This document shows positions 1-10,400 of a DNA stretch of 37,709 bases, piece after piece. The stretch's first letter is position 1. Each line of letters starts with the position of its first letter. The notes under the pieces are model-generated. The model did no database searches. It was not told the origin of the DNA and saw nothing but the letters and a program-made list of their open reading frames with translations. The stretch is from contig JAUCBJ010005080.1 of assembly GCA_032718475.1 (NCBI GenBank), positions 1 to 37,709 on the forward strand, in the 5' to 3' direction. Made by a program: the position numbers and the translations under genes. This DNA comes from Nemertoderma westbladi. Lineage: Eukaryota > Xenacoelomorpha > Nemertodermatida > Nemertodermatidae.

Positions 1-1362
1 TAATCATTTTGAAAGGAAAGGCGAAGAAGATATCTGCTGTTGAAATCTTGTGAATAACTGTTTGTGGGTGTTTGAACTTCAATTTATAGTTTCATTTTCT
101 TATTTCACAACATTATAATATGTATTACCAAAACATCAATGTTTAAATCATGAATCATAATATATCAGAAACGATCCAATTCCGCGTTTTGGATAGGATC
201 ACAATTTAGTAATATTTAGATTATTTTACTTGTATTATATAACGATGAATCATGTTTATTTTCTACTGGAATAGGTCGAAGGTATTCAGCTCATTTAGTG
301 TCTGGTTTCTTGAAGAACGATGACAAGTCTGAGTGTATTCGGTTCGGAGTTGTGTGTAGAAAACATTTCAGCATATTATAAGCAACACACCAAGACTCCA
401 ACAGCTTTATGAAACAGATGATCCGGAAATATATACATTATTATTGACAAGGGACAGACAGTTTCTGAGACTATCTCACCTTGTTCTAATTGCTAATTCT
501 AAGAAGCCAAGAAATTCTATAGAGGGTGATTGATTGGCTGGTCATTGGCCATTCAGTGGTCGTATAAAGAGGTTTATTATTTGGCTACCCAGAGTATAGA
601 ATGTGGCCCAGTTGGGTGCCACTACTGTGTGTGTGTATGTATGTGGACAGCTATACTAATATGGCTCACAGGGCTCTATCTCAGTTGAGTGACAGTTCGC
701 GAACAAGCCGGTTGTTACTGGCTAATATAATGGTCTGAACAGCCAAGGCAAGCCCTTTTTATACAAAATCTGCCATAAATTGGAGTATTTGAGACATTCA
801 GCATTTTAAGTTGACTATTATTACTGCTTTACCTGGGCGAGTTACAGGCGTTAGGCGTTAAATTTTTATATACTGTTTATTGTAATACAATTTGTATTCA
901 GTATTATTAGAGCTCTTGTTGTTTGTAGAAGGAAGATTACTCAATTAAATTTTATTGAAGTTGCCGTCTTGCTGTGATTGTGGAAATGGTTTGAGAAATG
1001 GGTTAAGGAGTAACGGCCATGCAACTGTAATGGGAACCAGTTGGTACCCATTGGCCATTGCGGTATAAAACTAAAAAATAAATAAAAATAATTCTGTTTT
1101 TTTGCCAATTTTATTTTCAATTTATATTTTATTTCATTAGGCCTGATTGTTAAACAGAAAGTTAATATTATCATTGAAATAATAATAAAAATTAATTATC
1201 ATTCCGACTTGTAAGTTATTCGAATCATTCTCAGAATATGTCTCGTATAGAATATGTAATATATAGTCAACTAGATATACTACTATATGCTGCTCAACTG
1301 CAGCATATAAAATACTAGGACTGCAGGACTGACTCGCAATAATTATTAATAGTTTATAATAT
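1..1362. other. AT-rich non-coding flank, no gene recognised
   Basis: No reading frame here looks like a protein and I found no exon with convincing splice borders. Near 535-575 there are ATTGG/CCAAT-like motifs and a TATAAAG sequence (about 566), which could be promoter elements but are weak alone. A near-perfect 24-base palindrome lies at 1029-1052 (AATGGGAACCAG / TTGGTACCCATT, one mismatch between arms). If the ADAM10-like gene continues leftwards this is intronic or further gene sequence. Confidence 0.5.
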
Positions 1363-2194
1363 CGGTCGCTCAGCAGGTTTTAACTTTTCGGTCGAAATTC
1401 TACTGAAATTTTATATATAAAGAATTTGTAATTTTCCAAATGTATCCTTATTAACTGTTTTATGGCGCTTATTTCTGTCTTATAACCAGTATAGATACTT
1501 AAACTTATTCGTTTATTGTTTTGGTTGGAATCAGCCCTTCTGAAACCTGTGGATTTAGTGAAAACCTGCTACGGTATTCTTCACGGCCCATATGAAGTAT
1601 ACTTTGCAGTTTACCCCCATGTGAAGAATACCAGGTTTTCACTAAAACCACAGATTTCAGAAAGGTTGATTTTAACCAAAACAAAAACTAATATGTCAGG
1701 CCCGTAGCCAGTCGTTGGTTCGAACGAATCGCCCTTTTGAGAAAAGTGCCCTCACGCTCACATGTTTGGGGAATATGCCCTTTTTATAATCACCTTTTTG
1801 ACAAATACTCTCCTATTATATTCACCAATTCGTAAAAGTGCCCCCCCCCCCCCCCCCAAAGCAAATATTAAAGTTACATTAGCAGCTTTTCTTTAGCAGC
1901 AGATAGAATTCAGATTCACATTATGCCATGGCCAATGTGCTTTAAAAAGTACCCCCCGCCTAATTCCAACCTTAATATGCTCTGGACAAACCAATGGATA
2001 TTTGTCATTATTTAAACAAATAAAAAAAGTGCCCTTTTAAAGTCCTGGCTACGGGCGTGTATCTATAAAGGTTATAAGACAGAAATAAGCGCCATAAAAC
2101 AGTTAATAAGGATACATTGGGAAAAATACAAATACTTCATATATAAAATTCCAGTAGAATTTCGACCGAAAAGTTAAAACCTGCTGAGCGACCG
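1363..2194. mobile_element. Fold-back (long inverted-repeat) element, copy 1
   Basis: The arms 1363-1498 and 2058-2194 are reverse complements with few mismatches; both begin at CGGTCGCTCAGCAGG and share a stretch containing ATAAGCGCCATAAAACAG. Inside the left half is a second hairpin, 1519-1683, whose arms start GTTTTGGTT and end AACCAAAAC around a loop near 1590-1615. No transposase is encoded, so it is non-autonomous. A partial relative of the left half lies at 14099-14290. I could not define a target-site duplication. A smaller inverted-repeat element (1697-2059) is inserted within it. Confidence 0.75.
1697..2059. mobile_element. Nested MITE-like element with 15-bp terminal inverted repeats
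   Basis: The ends CAGGCCCGTAGCCAG (1697-1711) and CTGGCTACGGGCGTG (2045-2059) are inverted repeats matching at 14 of 15 positions. The 363-bp interior has no ORF, repeats the motif GTGCCC/GCCCTTTT several times and carries a 17-base C tract at 1841-1857. The right boundary coincides with the point where the enclosing fold-back arm resumes, which supports insertion. Superfamily is not assigned and no clear target duplication was seen. Confidence 0.6.
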
Positions 2195-3153
2195 CTATTC
2201 ACTATTATAAATAATTAATAATAATTAGAAAATTAGAAATCTTGAAAAATTAGACTAAACTCCGTTCAAACATCCTGCTGCTGGTTGAAAGCTTTGATTT
2301 ACTTCATGTGGTATTTATTTTACTGATTGGCGGGCTTTATTTGGAGGTATTCAATTAATGTTTAACTAATTAATTTGGTTATTATACGACAGAATAAAAG
2401 TGGTCCTATCGTTATAAAGTAAGCAAACTCTAAACTAAATCGAATTTGCTTCCAGGGATTAACGTGTTTGGGTGCCTCCACATAATACAGTAATACTGTT
2501 AGTAGGCCTAATATAAGTAACACACGTCATAAACCAATTGAGGGAAAGGAGCAGGTTACAGAGGCAGGCTTTTCTAACCAAAATAATAAATGGCCACTTT
2601 ACCAATTGAGGGAAAGGAGCAGGTTACAGAACACTGCCCCAGCACTACTGTACAACTACCTAAAGTACCGGTACAGTACAGGTGGAGACCCTGAAACACG
2701 TTAGTCCCTCGCTTCCATCCACGCAGGAAACATTCGACAACCCGGGGGTGCAGTACAGAATAGTAGAAATAAATAATATCTTTAATACTTTTCGATAGCT
2801 GCAAGTATACTGCAAGACCACGATGACGATGTCTTCTTCATGCTTTGTAGCAAGAAAAATAAAACTAGAAAAGGGTTGGAACCAAAATCAAAGATTCCTT
2901 ACAATATTAATATAACCTCGTTACGTAGGTTAATTACAAAAAGTATATTTAATTTAGAATTAAATTACGTGTGCTGTACTCCACGGGAATCAACATGTTT
3001 GTTTATAATAAGTGACAGTTGACAGTACTCGTTTCAATTACATACCATTCATTATCAGAATACCTTAACTGTTTAAATATGAAAACCGCACATAGAGAGG
3101 ATATTATTATTAATTTTATATAAAATAATTGTTACGCAAATTGGTTATTATAT
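2195..3153. other. Region upstream of Gli with a short direct repeat
   Basis: No exon or coding frame recognised. A 29-base direct repeat occurs at 2533-2561 and 2601-2629 (both contain GGAAAGGAGCAGGTTACAG); a related sequence is at 14651-14697, so this is dispersed-repeat material. The promoter or any 5' exon of Gli should lie here, but I could not identify a TATA box or a convincing 3' splice site before the ATG. Confidence 0.45.
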
Positions 3154-6100
3154 ATGAACAACAACTGGACAGACACTGCGTCGGCTGATTCTGGCTACGG
3201 AAGTCAACAGACGCCATCCAGTGGCAGCTCAGGGCATTCGAGTCATCTTGTATTTAATCGGCATAATAGGTCGTTATCCAATCACACACGAGCTAATAAC
3301 AGGTGGGCAGCCAATTCCACGAGAGATTCCGTTATCCAACATACTAGTAACACTACTAGTTATACAGCACCACCTAGCGGTGCTATTGTGAGACCGCGAG
3401 CGATCCACCCACCGCTTTGTTTCTATCCCGTTCGGGTGCCTAGCGACGGACAACTGTTCGGAGAACCCTGGACTCTGGGTTGCCCGAGTAACCAATTCTA
3501 TCACCTAGGCAACCCATCCATGTACGACGTGAGACACTCGCTACCGATGAGTAATTTGTCGTCGGCGTTCTGCGCCCCGCCGCGGTTCAATACGGGTCCG
3601 CTAGGTGGCGTGGTGGCGACAGAAACGAATTTCACTGAGATGCGAGGCGGAGAGAACGAGACCGCTCTGGACAATAAAGGCAAGAAGCGTGTTCTAAGCG
3701 TAGCAGGGTCGTCTGAGACCACTAGCGGGGTGTATCAGAGCGCCCCCTTGCGGCCAGGCCGGCCGTTGCACCACCACATGTATCCCACACACCCAACAAC
3801 TGATTCCCTTAGCGGCAGCAAGCGGTATCAGGGACTCGCGATGGGCCCCCCCAACGGAAGGTCAACTCACCGCCCTCCTATGGAGCCCTCCAGCAACCCG
3901 ATCCGGCACACTATGACGTCATCCTGCTCCACTTCCGGCACTCTCTATCCGGGTATGACATCACCCGGCTCCACCCCCACAACACCATACCCTGGTATGA
4001 CGTCATCCTGCGTCACTTCCGGCGCGCAGATCAAGCTGGAGCCGCAGTGGGCCTGCGACACTGCGACCTGGGGCGAGCCATCGACGTGGGGCGAGCCATC
4101 GAGCGACCGCCTCCCCCCGCTGGGCCACAGCTGGGAGGACTCGCCGGGCGGGGCCGAGCCGCCCTACAGCCGGGCCGACGACGCCTCGGAATGGGGCGAG
4201 CCATCGAGCGTGGAAGCCACCGAGTGCTGGTGGGAGGGATGCGCGATCGGGTTCGAGAGACTGGCGGACCTGGTCCGGCACCTCAACGCGGACCACATCG
4301 CCGCCGCCGACCGCAAGGAGTTTGTCTGCCGTTGGAGGGACTGCTCCCGCGAGCGGAAACCCTTCAAGGCGCAGTACATGCTGGTAGTCCACATGCGTCG
4401 ACACACCGGCGAGAAGCCGCACTGCTGCACGTTCCCCGCCTGTCGCAAGGCCTACTCCCGCCTCGAGAACCTAAAGACCCACGTCCGCTCACACACGGGA
4501 GAGAAACCCTACCTGTGTGAGGTGCCGGGCTGCGGCAAGGCCTTCAGCAACGCGTCGGATAGAGCCAAACACCAGAACCGGACTCACTCCAGTGCCAAAC
4601 CCTACGGCTGCCACATGTGCCCCAAATGCTACACGGACCCGAGCTCCTTGCGGAAACACGTGAAGACGGTCCACGGCCCAGAGGCGCATCTTACGAAACG
4701 ACAACGTAAAGACATGGTCGCTCCCAAAACCGAGTCTCACCCTGCGGATCCGAGCGGCTCTGTACAGCGCGTCACACCATTGGTCGGCGCCATGACAACG
4801 GCGTACCGTTACGCGGAGGAGCCCCCTGCTGCACTGAGCTCCGTTGACTCCTCCCAGAAGGGATTCCTTCGTCGCCCCATGGAGTTCCTCCGGAGGTTCA
4901 AAGTGAAGAAGGAATCCCTCGGGGAGGATCAAACTCCCCCCAATTGCGAGGTGATGACGTCATCCTACCCCGCGCAATGCCCCGCCGCCGGGGCAACCAT
5001 CCATTACAAGAGTAAGTCGCTAGGGGGCCTCATCGAGGGGATGGGTGTCCCCGGGTCCCGAAGGGGGAGCAGCAAGACGTCTGCGTACGAGTCGGGGGGC
5101 CAGTCGGACGAGGGGGGCACCAAGGGAGGCACCGAGGGGGCGGGGGAGGAGAGGTCGAGTAGCCCCAGGGGGGAGAGTGTGGCGTCGGTTAGGGTACCTC
5201 CGGTGGGGGAAACCGACCAATCGGGGGGCAGAGTCATAGCCGCCGAGGTACATGTGGGAAGCGATAGTCACCTTAGCAATGGTGGTAACCTTAGCAACCA
5301 CAGCAACGGTGGTAACCTCAGCAACCTTAGTGACGGAGTAAACATTACTAACTGTGGCAACCTTAGCAACGGTAAGCTAAGCAACCCGACGGCGGGGATT
5401 GACTGCGTGGGCGTTTTACCTCGGCCCACCGGGGAGCCCAACTGGGCGGACATCGGGGCGGAGAGCGTGTTGGAGTTGGGCGGTCCGACGCAGTTTACGG
5501 ACCCGGAGAACGCCTCGGTCAGCGACGGGACGCTCGACGACGACATCGTACTTCCGGCGGAAGTGAACCAGTTCATACGGGAGCGACGGGCGGCGGCGAG
5601 ACGGCAGCGGGACGAGTCGGCCAATAAGGGCGCCGAGCCGCGCCATCCTGTGTGCCGGCTGCCGGCGCAGCCGGCCTTCCACGGCGGCTACGGGCACGAC
5701 CCCAGTGAGCCGATCAACCACACCGTGGTCTGGTACCCAGTACCCGTACCTATGTTCCCCTACCAGACGGAACACACGCCCTCCTCGCCAGTCAACAGGA
5801 CCGGCTCGTTGCCTAGACAACTCTCACGTGTCTGTGAGCCTCTGATTGGCCCGGGCGTTGCCCTGGGCGACTATGAGGAGACCATGGTACAATCGATGAC
5901 CAGACTCAGTACGGAGGAGAACTCATCCATGTTGGTGGATAAAGGCGCCTCTAGCGGCAACGTAAGGAACTCGAGAAGATTCGGTGGTAACCGACTAACC
6001 ATGGAAACCTCGACCAATCAGACGCCGAGGAATCGCCTGCCCGCCTCTCAGTCGATGCCGGCATTCGACCAATCGCAACTGGTTTCGGACAATCCGAACC

Positions 6101-6498
6101 TCAGGATGTCGGGATTCCCACAACAAATGAATCAGGTGTTGTCACCCGGGCAACCGCATTACTTCAACCAATCGGGTCAGCAGGTTTACTTGACTCAGCC
6201 GCCGGTATATCCGAGGCAACCACAGGGCCAGCAGCCCCACAGACAGATCCAGCAAGCCAACAACCCCGGAATGTACGGGGGAATGGCGCCCCGGGAAAGT
6301 ATGCTGAGTCCCCCGGGGGGGCCACAGAGGGGGCTAGTGAGCCCCCTCGGGCTGGTCGGTGAGAACCCCAGGTTCCCCCCGCGGGGGGTGGTGAACACGA
6401 ACAGAGGTCAGTTCGCAAATAACTCCAACCTCATGATGAGTACAATAGGAGAGAGTAACGGGAATTACAACGAATATTTGCACAGAGGAAATCGTTGA
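3154..6498 (+). CDS. GLI: GLI/Cubitus interruptus family zinc-finger transcription factor
   Basis: A 1114-residue reading frame with five tandem C2H2 fingers at residues 358-507, the hallmark of GLI proteins, the DNA-binding effectors of Hedgehog signalling that shuttle between cytoplasm/cilium and nucleus. Family signatures are [20 protein letters not shown] (finger 2), SRLENLKTH (finger 3), [16 protein letters not shown] (finger 4) and [17 protein letters not shown] (finger 5). Finger 5 is unusual: its Cys pair is spaced C-X2-C (CHMC) rather than the C-X4-C of GLI relatives. Other conserved spots are KKRVLSV N-terminally, a PKA-like RRGSS at about 636-640 in the position of the processing/degron cluster, and [14 protein letters not shown] at 794-807, like the conserved GLI region after the fingers. 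Low-complexity repeats: PGMTS units (254-291), WGEPS units (305-350) and NLSN units (706-744). The length fits GLI1-like proteins. No intron interrupts the fingers. An in-frame TAA at 3121 supports the ATG at 3154, but upstream exons cannot be excluded. I did not find a clear SYGH SUFU-binding motif. Confidence 0.93.
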   Translation: MNNNWTDTASADSGYGSQQTPSSGSSGHSSHLVFNRHNRSLSNHTRANNRWAANSTRDSVIQHTSNTTSYTAPPSGAIVRPRAIHPPLCFYPVRVPSDGQLFGEPWTLGCPSNQFYHLGNPSMYDVRHSLPMSNLSSAFCAPPRFNTGPLGGVVATETNFTEMRGGENETALDNKGKKRVLSVAGSSETTSGVYQSAPLRPGRPLHHHMYPTHPTTDSLSGSKRYQGLAMGPPNGRSTHRPPMEPSSNPIRHTMTSSCSTSGTLYPGMTSPGSTPTTPYPGMTSSCVTSGAQIKLEPQWACDTATWGEPSTWGEPSSDRLPPLGHSWEDSPGGAEPPYSRADDASEWGEPSSVEATECWWEGCAIGFERLADLVRHLNADHIAAADRKEFVCRWRDCSRERKPFKAQYMLVVHMRRHTGEKPHCCTFPACRKAYSRLENLKTHVRSHTGEKPYLCEVPGCGKAFSNASDRAKHQNRTHSSAKPYGCHMCPKCYTDPSSLRKHVKTVHGPEAHLTKRQRKDMVAPKTESHPADPSGSVQRVTPLVGAMTTAYRYAEEPPAALSSVDSSQKGFLRRPMEFLRRFKVKKESLGEDQTPPNCEVMTSSYPAQCPAAGATIHYKSKSLGGLIEGMGVPGSRRGSSKTSAYESGGQSDEGGTKGGTEGAGEERSSSPRGESVASVRVPPVGETDQSGGRVIAAEVHVGSDSHLSNGGNLSNHSNGGNLSNLSDGVNITNCGNLSNGKLSNPTAGIDCVGVLPRPTGEPNWADIGAESVLELGGPTQFTDPENASVSDGTLDDDIVLPAEVNQFIRERRAAARRQRDESANKGAEPRHPVCRLPAQPAFHGGYGHDPSEPINHTVVWYPVPVPMFPYQTEHTPSSPVNRTGSLPRQLSRVCEPLIGPGVALGDYEETMVQSMTRLSTEENSSMLVDKGASSGNVRNSRRFGGNRLTMETSTNQTPRNRLPASQSMPAFDQSQLVSDNPNLRMSGFPQQMNQVLSPGQPHYFNQSGQQVYLTQPPVYPRQPQGQQPHRQIQQANNPGMYGGMAPRESMLSPPGGPQRGLVSPLGLVGENPRFPPRGVVNTNRGQFANNSNLMMSTIGESNGNYNEYLHRGNR

Positions 6499-6809
6499 GA
6501 CACGATAGGCAGCCTATAAGCCGTGGTGGATTCAATCTGCCACAAACAGACATTGAGTCCGCTGTCCGCATAACTATCGATTAATAATTAATAATGAAGC
6601 AATAACCCAAGCATGATTAAATTTTAATGATATTAGTAAACATTTACTCGTAGACTTAATATAATATAAAGGCTTGTTTTGTTACCTAATATGCAATGTG
6701 AATCTTTATTGTAGAAGAAATGTAGATAATTACGTATCGCAACTAATTCTAGTTATATATATTTTATTTCAATTTCATCAGTCTAACAACATTAATATTA
6801 TTATTATTA

Positions 6810-6815
6810 AATAAA
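6810..6815 (+). promoter_or_regulatory. Candidate polyadenylation signal of Gli
   Basis: A canonical AATAAA lies about 312 bases after the Gli stop in AT-rich sequence, a sensible 3' UTR length. It is the first perfect hexamer I see downstream, but such sequence produces chance matches easily. Confidence 0.4.
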
Positions 6816-6876
6816 ATTTGAAAGTATGGTTGTAATTTACTCGAAAACAACATCATTTAGTTATATAATATTTAAA

Positions 6877-6980
6877 GGGACTAGAGAGACCAGGGCTCAA
6901 CTCTTTATTACATCCTTAAATGGTAGTTAAGTGAGTAGCAGTTTCCTTTGGGGAGTAGAGTTGTGGGTTGTTGCTTTACT
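6877..6980 (+). mobile_element. 5'-truncated, diverged SINE fragment
   Basis: The sequence aligns with the body of the tRNA-derived SINE at 34319-34612 (reverse strand there): both have TTTAAAGGGAC, CATCCTTAA(A/G)TGGTAG, GAGTA then TTTCC(T/C)(T/C)TGGGGAGTA. The tRNA-like head is missing. It lies in the 3' flank of Gli, shortly after the putative poly(A) signal, and separates Gli from the nearest ADAM10-like exon. Confidence 0.65.
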
Positions 6981-7317
6981 TTTTGTTGGTGCAAATGAAA
7001 GTAATGGAAAATGAAAGTAATTTGGTATTTATTCCTACGGAGTTATAACAGTTTCTAATAAAAAATATAATTTAGAGATTTACAACGACTTCTACTTGGT
7101 ATATATTTATTCCATAATAGTAAGATTTCTTACTTTATTTAACATCAAAAGGCGAAAATAATTGATACGATACGATACAAAAGCTAATATCGATGAAAAA
7201 ATACTGAGATTATTTTAATAATGTTAATATTATAATATGATACAAAATAGAAAATTTGATTTCGTATAAATGCATTACATTGCGGGAAGGATAAAGACAG
7301 ACTTGTTTATAACTTAC

Positions 7318-7455
7318 CACTGTGGTACATCGAGTCCAACAGACTTGGGTGCGAGGCCGTTGACTCAATGTAATAGGTTTCGTCGGGAGTGTGAATAGTT
7401 CCTTCGAACTGGCCATCGGTGTCTATAGTGCCGTAGACGTAGGAATCTGAACCGC
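7318..7455 (-). CDS. ADAM10: ADAM10-like exon 4 (prodomain)
   Basis: The acceptor TGTATCCCTAG and donor AGTG|GTAAGTTAT bound 138 bases. In the joined frame they give GTIDTDGQFEGTIHTPDETY then YIESTASHPSLLDSMYHSG, matching the ADAM10 GxIDGxFEGxI...FYVEP block. It ends in phase 1, so at least one more exon is expected to the left; I found none between 7300 and 1. Confidence 0.85.
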
Positions 7456-10400
7456 CTAGGGATACAACATTTTATGTTTTATTTTTAAAGAAACGACTGC
7501 CACCTGGTACACTAACTACTTAACGTTTACTCAATCACTATTGGTGGAGTAGGAATACCGCTAAGTCACTTCAGACCCATTGAATCTATCAATTCAAGGG
7601 TCGTAATGGTTGTAACATTATATGGTAATCCCAATAAATATATCCAACAGTCCAACCAATGCATAATAATACCAGAACAAGCAGTCAAGTTTAGTGAAGA
7701 TCTGACTAGGGCTGTAAGACAGGAAACAGCTAAGCTACATTTATTTATACTTTAATCCGGGTGTCTTTTTTACTCTTTTTTTAGATATTTTTCATTTATA
7801 TTAAACAATGAATATTATTTATATTCTAGAGAGAAAGGCGTTTTGAGCTGCAACGTCTAGTTGTATTCATTAACAGTCGCAGATGGATTTTCAAATTGGA
7901 AATTCAATATTTTGACTAGAGAAAAAAGTTCCAATATTTTTATAAGTTACGGCCTTTCGAACTTTTGACTCCAGATCAAATCGAACTTACTCAAGTTCAC
8001 GTGCTGCGCGACGCCCCACGAACGTGTTTTTTTCATAATACAAACAAATCGAACAATTGTTTTCTAAAAAAGAAAAAGTTTCACCTTCACACCGCATTTT
8101 TCACATAATTTGCCCTATGTTTCGGCCTAAAATTGATGAAAAATTGTTCCCATTATTATGAGTATATCCATCATGACCCGTATATAATAGTGTTTTCTGA
8201 TGACCTACCCCCCCCCCCCCCCCCCCATTTTTTCTAGAAATTTTTATTATATTGCTTGAAATTTGAAACACAACTAATGCAACTCACCGTGCCGGTTAAG
8301 GCAGAGTCATACTTTTCTATTTTCAATTTAAAAAAAATTTCAAAAAAAGTGACTTTGTGGAATTTTACCCTTCGTATCGCCGCCATTACTCACATTTAGT
8401 CGTGATTTTACCCTTCGTATCGCCGCCATTACTCACATTTAGTCGTGATTTTACCCTTCGTATCGCCGCCATTACTCACATTTAGTCGTGATTTTGCCCT
8501 TCGTATCGCCGCCATTACTCACATTTAGTCGTGATTTTGCCCTTCGTATCGCCGCCATTACTCACATTTAGTCGTGATTTTACCCTTCGTATCGCCGCCA
8601 TTACTCACATTTAGTCGTGATTTTACCCTTCGTATCGCCGCCATTACTCACATTTAGTCGTGATTTTGCCCTTCGTATCGCCGCCATTAATCACATTTAG
8701 TCGTGATTTTACCCTTCGTATCGCCGCCATTACTCACATTTAGTCGTGATTTTACCCTTCGTATCGCCGCCATTACTCACATTTAGTCGTGATTTTACCC
8801 TTCGTATCGCCGCCATTACTCACATTTAGTCGTGATTTTGCCCTTCGTATCGCCGCCATTACTCACATTTAGTCGTGATTTTGCCCTTCGTATCGCCGCC
8901 ATTACTCACATTTAGTCGTGATTTTACCCTTCGTATCGCCGCCATTACTCACATTTAGTCGTGATTTTACCCTTCGTGTCGCCGCCATTACTCACATTTA
9001 GTCGTGATTTTACCCTTCGTATCGCCGCCATTACTCACATTTAGTCGTGATTTTACCCTTCGTATCGCCGCCATTACCCACATTTAGTCGTGATTTTACC
9101 CTTCGTATCGCCGCCATTACTCACATTAAGTCGTGATTTTGCCCTTCGTATCGCCGCCATTACTCATATTTAGTCGTGATTTTGCCCTTCGTATCGCCGC
9201 CATTACTCACATTTAGTCGTGATTTTGCCCTTCGTATCGCCGCCATTACTCACATTTAGTCGTGATTTTACCCTTCGTATCGCCGCCATTACTCACATTT
9301 AGTCGTGATTTTACCCTTCGTATCGCCGCCATTACTCACATTTAGTCGTGATTTTACCCTTCTTCGTATCGCCGCCATTACTCACATTTAGTCGTGATTT
9401 TACCCTTCGTATCGCCGCCATTACTCACATTTAGTCGTGATTTTACCCTTCGTATCGCCGCCATTACTCACATTTAGTCGTGATTTTACCCTTCGTATCG
9501 CCGCCATTACTCACATTTAGTCGTGATTTTACCCTTCGTATCGCCGCCATTACTCACATTTAGTCGTGATTTTACCCTTCGTATCGCCGCCATTACTCAC
9601 ATTTAGTCGTGATTTTACCCTTCGTATCGCCGCCATTACTCACATTTAGTCGTGATTTTACCCTTCGTATCGCCGCCATTACTCACATTTAGTCGTGATT
9701 TTACCCTTCGTATCGCCGCCATTACTCACATTTAGTCGTGATTTTACCCTTCGTATCGCCGCCATTACTCACATTTAGTCGTGATTTTACCCTTCGTATC
9801 GCCGCCATTACTCACATTTAGTCGTGATTTTACCCTTCGTATCGCCGCCATTACTCACATTTAGTCGTGATTTTACCCTTCGTATCGCCGCCATTACTCA
9901 CATTTACTCGTGATTTTACCCTTCGTATCGCCGCCATTACTCACATTTAGTCGTGATTTTACCCTTCGTATCGCCGCCATTACTCACATTTAGTCGTGAT
10001 TTTACCCTTCGTATCGCCGCCATTACTCACATTTAGTCGTGATTTTACCCTTCGTATCGCCGCCATTACTCACATTTAGTCGTGACTTTACCCTTCGTAT
10101 CGCCGCCATTACTCACATTTAGTCGTGATTTTTAAGAAAGCTTCCGTTACAAGGATTCCAAATCTTTAAAATTGTTATGAAACAGCTGAGATATAGTCGT
10201 TCAAAGATTGCAAGAATTATCGTTATACTAAATCTCCAGCCTGTTATATACCCCGTAGGAACTTTTTATATGAGCTGCCCCACATAGATGTTTAGTACAG
10301 ATACGGGAGATTATAAATAGTTTGGGTTGACTTCACCAAACGGTTGCGCTGGTGTCTTAAACATAGCAACGGAGGAAATTGCCATAGTAACAGCTCTTAT

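Noticed and set aside
2574-2804. Possible further ADAM10-like exon on the minus strand
   Set aside because: The 76-codon frame shows no ADAM10 similarity and overlaps a direct repeat.
4003-5820. Several antisense and alternative-frame ORFs of 60-157 codons over Gli
   Set aside because: Shadows of the GC-rich Gli coding sequence; they lack domains, and their Arg/Pro/Ala-rich composition is typical of wrong frames.
8361-10132. CRISPR-like array
   Set aside because: Units are contiguous 43-bp repeats with no unique spacers, in a eukaryotic intron; it is a minisatellite.
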